DNA from: Halocafeteria seosinensis
Taxonomy: Eukaryota; Sar; Bigyra; Bicosoecida
DNA length: 21,317 nt
Assembly: GCA_001687465.1 (NCBI GenBank)
Contig: LVLI01000559.1
Span: forward strand, 1-21,317
Reading direction: 5' to 3'
Part shown: positions 19,701 to 21,317 of the stretch, piece after piece
How the letters are laid out: the number at the start of each line of letters is the position of its first letter
Position numbering within the stretch: the stretch's first letter is position 1
Made by a program: the position numbers and the translations under genes
Notes under the pieces: model-generated
Databases searched by the model: none
The model's input: only the letters and a program-made list of their open reading frames with translations
What the model was told of the DNA's origin: nothing

Positions 19701-21317
19701 CAGCAGACACGGGAGGCCCTATCAGTCTTCGGGGTGGAGATGCCTTAGCCGACGCTAAAGGTGGGAGCATTTCTCTAATAGCTGGTGACAGTGCAATTAC
19801 GGAGGGTGGTCAAGTGTACATCCACGGAGGTGCTGGCTTACATGAAGACTCCAATGGGGGCAACATTTTCATCGAGGCTGGGGCAGCTAACACCGCCGGT
19901 AGCGGACGGGCTGGCAGTGTCAGAGTGGTACTAGGTAAAGCAAATGGAAAGGTACAGCAAGGGACACTGACGGTGCGAAGACATGACGATGTTGCCGATG
20001 CATACTATAATGTTTTGGAGGTAACAGAGACTGGAGACATACTCTTGGACTCTCCTGAAGGCGATGTCACTATGACCTCCAAGACTGGTGTAAGTATCAC
20101 CTCAGAAAGCAGTATTGCGCTCAATGGAAACCAGGGCATCAGTTTCATTTCTGCAAACGGTCCGATTACAGCATCCTCTCTTTCAACTACTTGGATAATT
20201 GAAAACGAATGGACTGTAAACGCTGGATCGATATCGTTGTCGGGGGGAAACAGTATCATGGTAATGGATCGCCCAGGGGGCATAGATGGTCTTCGACTAT
20301 TTAGCGGCAATGATTTCGAGATAAACAGTGGAGCTAGACTATTTTTGGTTTCTGATGCCAACATGAATCTTGCTAGTGCGGGAAATGTGTTGGTGGAGAG
20401 CACAACAGGTCATATGAAGCTGCAAGCGTCTTCGAACTTTGAGGCGTTGGCAGCTGGCACGACTGATTTTCTTAAAATGACAACCAGCGGAGGTGTAAAG
20501 TTACTGAGCGGGTCAAATAACATCGAAGTAAACAGTGGAAATGTTCTAAACCTGATCGGTTCGGGAGGTATCCTAATGAATGGAGGACCAAGCGTTGTAA
20601 TCGAAGGTGGGAATAGTGTTATAGAGATGGATCGTGCGGCTACCGGCGAAGGGCTACGAATATTTAGTACCCAAAATTTTGAGATAAATAGTGGTGCGAT
20701 GCTGTTGGTAGAGTCAATCGACAATATGGATTTGTCAAGTTCCACTGGAAGTCTATTATTGGATGGATTTTCATCAGTAAGCGTGACTAGTCCCAACGAT
20801 ATTTCGGTTAGTGGTGAAGGAACGGTGACGGTATCTGGAAATGCTGGTGGAGGTGAGATTATATTGGCAAAGGATATTTCGATGGAGAGTAGCGCCGGAA
20901 ATATAGGATTGACAGCTTCCTCCAATTTCGAAATTTCTGCAACTGGGACGGATGACTTATTGACAATGAAAGCAGTGGAAGGAATTCGTTTATTGAGTGG
21001 CTCGAACAATGTGGAAGTAAATAGTGGTGAGGTCTTAAAGCTATTTGGTCTCACAGGTGGTATTGAGATCAATGGTGGATCAAGTACTGGTATCCTATTA
21101 GAGGGTGGAAACTGTGTAATCGAGATGGATCGTGCGGCTACCGGCGAAGGGCTACGAATATTTAGTACCCAAAATTTTGAGATAAATAGTGGTGCGATGC
21201 TGTTGGTAGAGTCAATCGACAATATGGATTTGTCAAGTTCCACTGGAAGTCTATTATTGGATGGATTTTCATCAGTAAGCGTGACTAGTCCCAACGATAT
21301 TTCGGTTAGTGGTGAAG
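16731..21317 (+). CDS. Large secreted EGF-module and beta-repeat surface protein (3' end outside window)
   Basis: Exons: 16731-16902, 16979-17143, 17212-17424, 17499 to beyond 21317; introns are 76, 68 and 74 nt, all phase 1. About 1457 residues are visible. Residues 1-27 form a signal peptide. Three Cys-rich EGF-like modules follow: [11 protein letters not shown]...[17 protein letters not shown]...[12 protein letters not shown]; and [11 protein letters not shown] with a long insert before [20 protein letters not shown] and then CPFGDNPYT. This last arrangement resembles stramenopile EGF proteins. A beta-rich domain (~195-430) with N-glycosylation sequons leads to a fourth EGF-like module (~435-460). 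The rest is Gly/Ser/Asn-rich repeats, including a region of ~15-18-residue GG-x-I-x-L units (~854-1000) and longer units beginning MDR. It is probably an extracellular wall, scale, flagellar-hair or adhesion protein with a beta-solenoid shape. No membrane anchor has been reached yet. Confidence 0.8.
19510..19950 (+). repeat. Gly-rich 15-18-residue coding repeats
   Basis: Within the surface protein the translated units run [11 protein letters not shown]..., [10 protein letters not shown]..., [10 protein letters not shown]..., [10 protein letters not shown]..., [10 protein letters not shown]..., [10 protein letters not shown]..., [10 protein letters not shown]..., GSVRVVLG. Each has a short alternating hydrophobic strand followed by a Gly-rich turn, the pattern expected of a stacked beta-solenoid. 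The repeats are diverged at the DNA level, so they are older than the long repeat further on. Confidence 0.7.
20264..21317 (+). repeat. Long coding repeats with an exact 196-bp duplication
   Basis: Units start at ATG GAT CG(C/T) (MDR): 20264, 20627 and 21125. The first unit is 363 bp (121 codons) and the second 498 bp (166 codons); the second carries an extra ~45 residues. The stretch 20624-20819 is identical, base for base, to 21122-21317, where the window ends, so the identity may extend further. The first unit shares the framework (FEINSGA, ASSNFE, LLSGSNN.EVNSG) but is clearly diverged. All units stay in frame. Confidence 0.9.

Noticed and set aside
20410-21294. Long open frame on the minus strand within the surface-protein repeats
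   Set aside because: It is exactly antisense to the repetitive plus-strand coding region and itself repeats with the same period. Its openness follows from the codon composition of the repeats, and its product has no recognisable domain.

Overview
The window is nuclear DNA from a eukaryote. Genes are split by many short GT-AG introns, almost all 57-89 nt, and ten loci lie on both strands in compact, often convergent or divergent pairs. I rebuilt exon chains by hand from splice sites, reading phase and family alignment recalled from memory; no search was run. The gene set suggests a protist rather than an animal, plant or fungus. It includes an ATG8 (reported missing from red algae), an organellar Der/EngA GTPase, and a secreted protein whose EGF modules resemble those of stramenopile surface and mastigoneme-type proteins. 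A stramenopile is my best guess, held with modest confidence.

Layout, left to right. The last exon of a hAT-family transposase runs off the left edge, followed by a GC-rich stretch that looks like the right end of that element. Immediately after it is a LAG1/ceramide synthase gene (+). Tail to tail with this is a six-exon Der/EngA double-GTPase gene (-). Next on the same strand is a PAK1IP1/MAK11-like WD40 gene (-), which shares a 117-bp divergent promoter gap with a large TPR + F-BAR-like + SBF2 gene (+). Then come an ILVBL/HACL2-type thiamine-diphosphate enzyme (+) and ATG8 (+). ATG8 is tail to tail with a TBL2-like membrane-anchored WD40 gene (-). A roughly 770-bp stretch without a clear gene follows and contains two diverged copies of a ~120-bp tandem repeat. 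A possible two-exon small membrane protein (-) then precedes a large secreted EGF/beta-repeat protein (+) that continues past the right edge.

Functionally most genes are housekeeping: sphingolipid synthesis and 2-hydroxyacyl-CoA cleavage in the ER, ribosome assembly in the nucleolus (PAK1IP1) and in an organelle (Der), autophagy (ATG8), ER membrane biology (TBL2-like) and membrane shaping (F-BAR-like). There is no operon logic. The unusual parts are the TPR/F-BAR/SBF2 fusion, the repeat-rich surface protein with a recent exact internal duplication, and the transposon end next to the ceramide synthase start.
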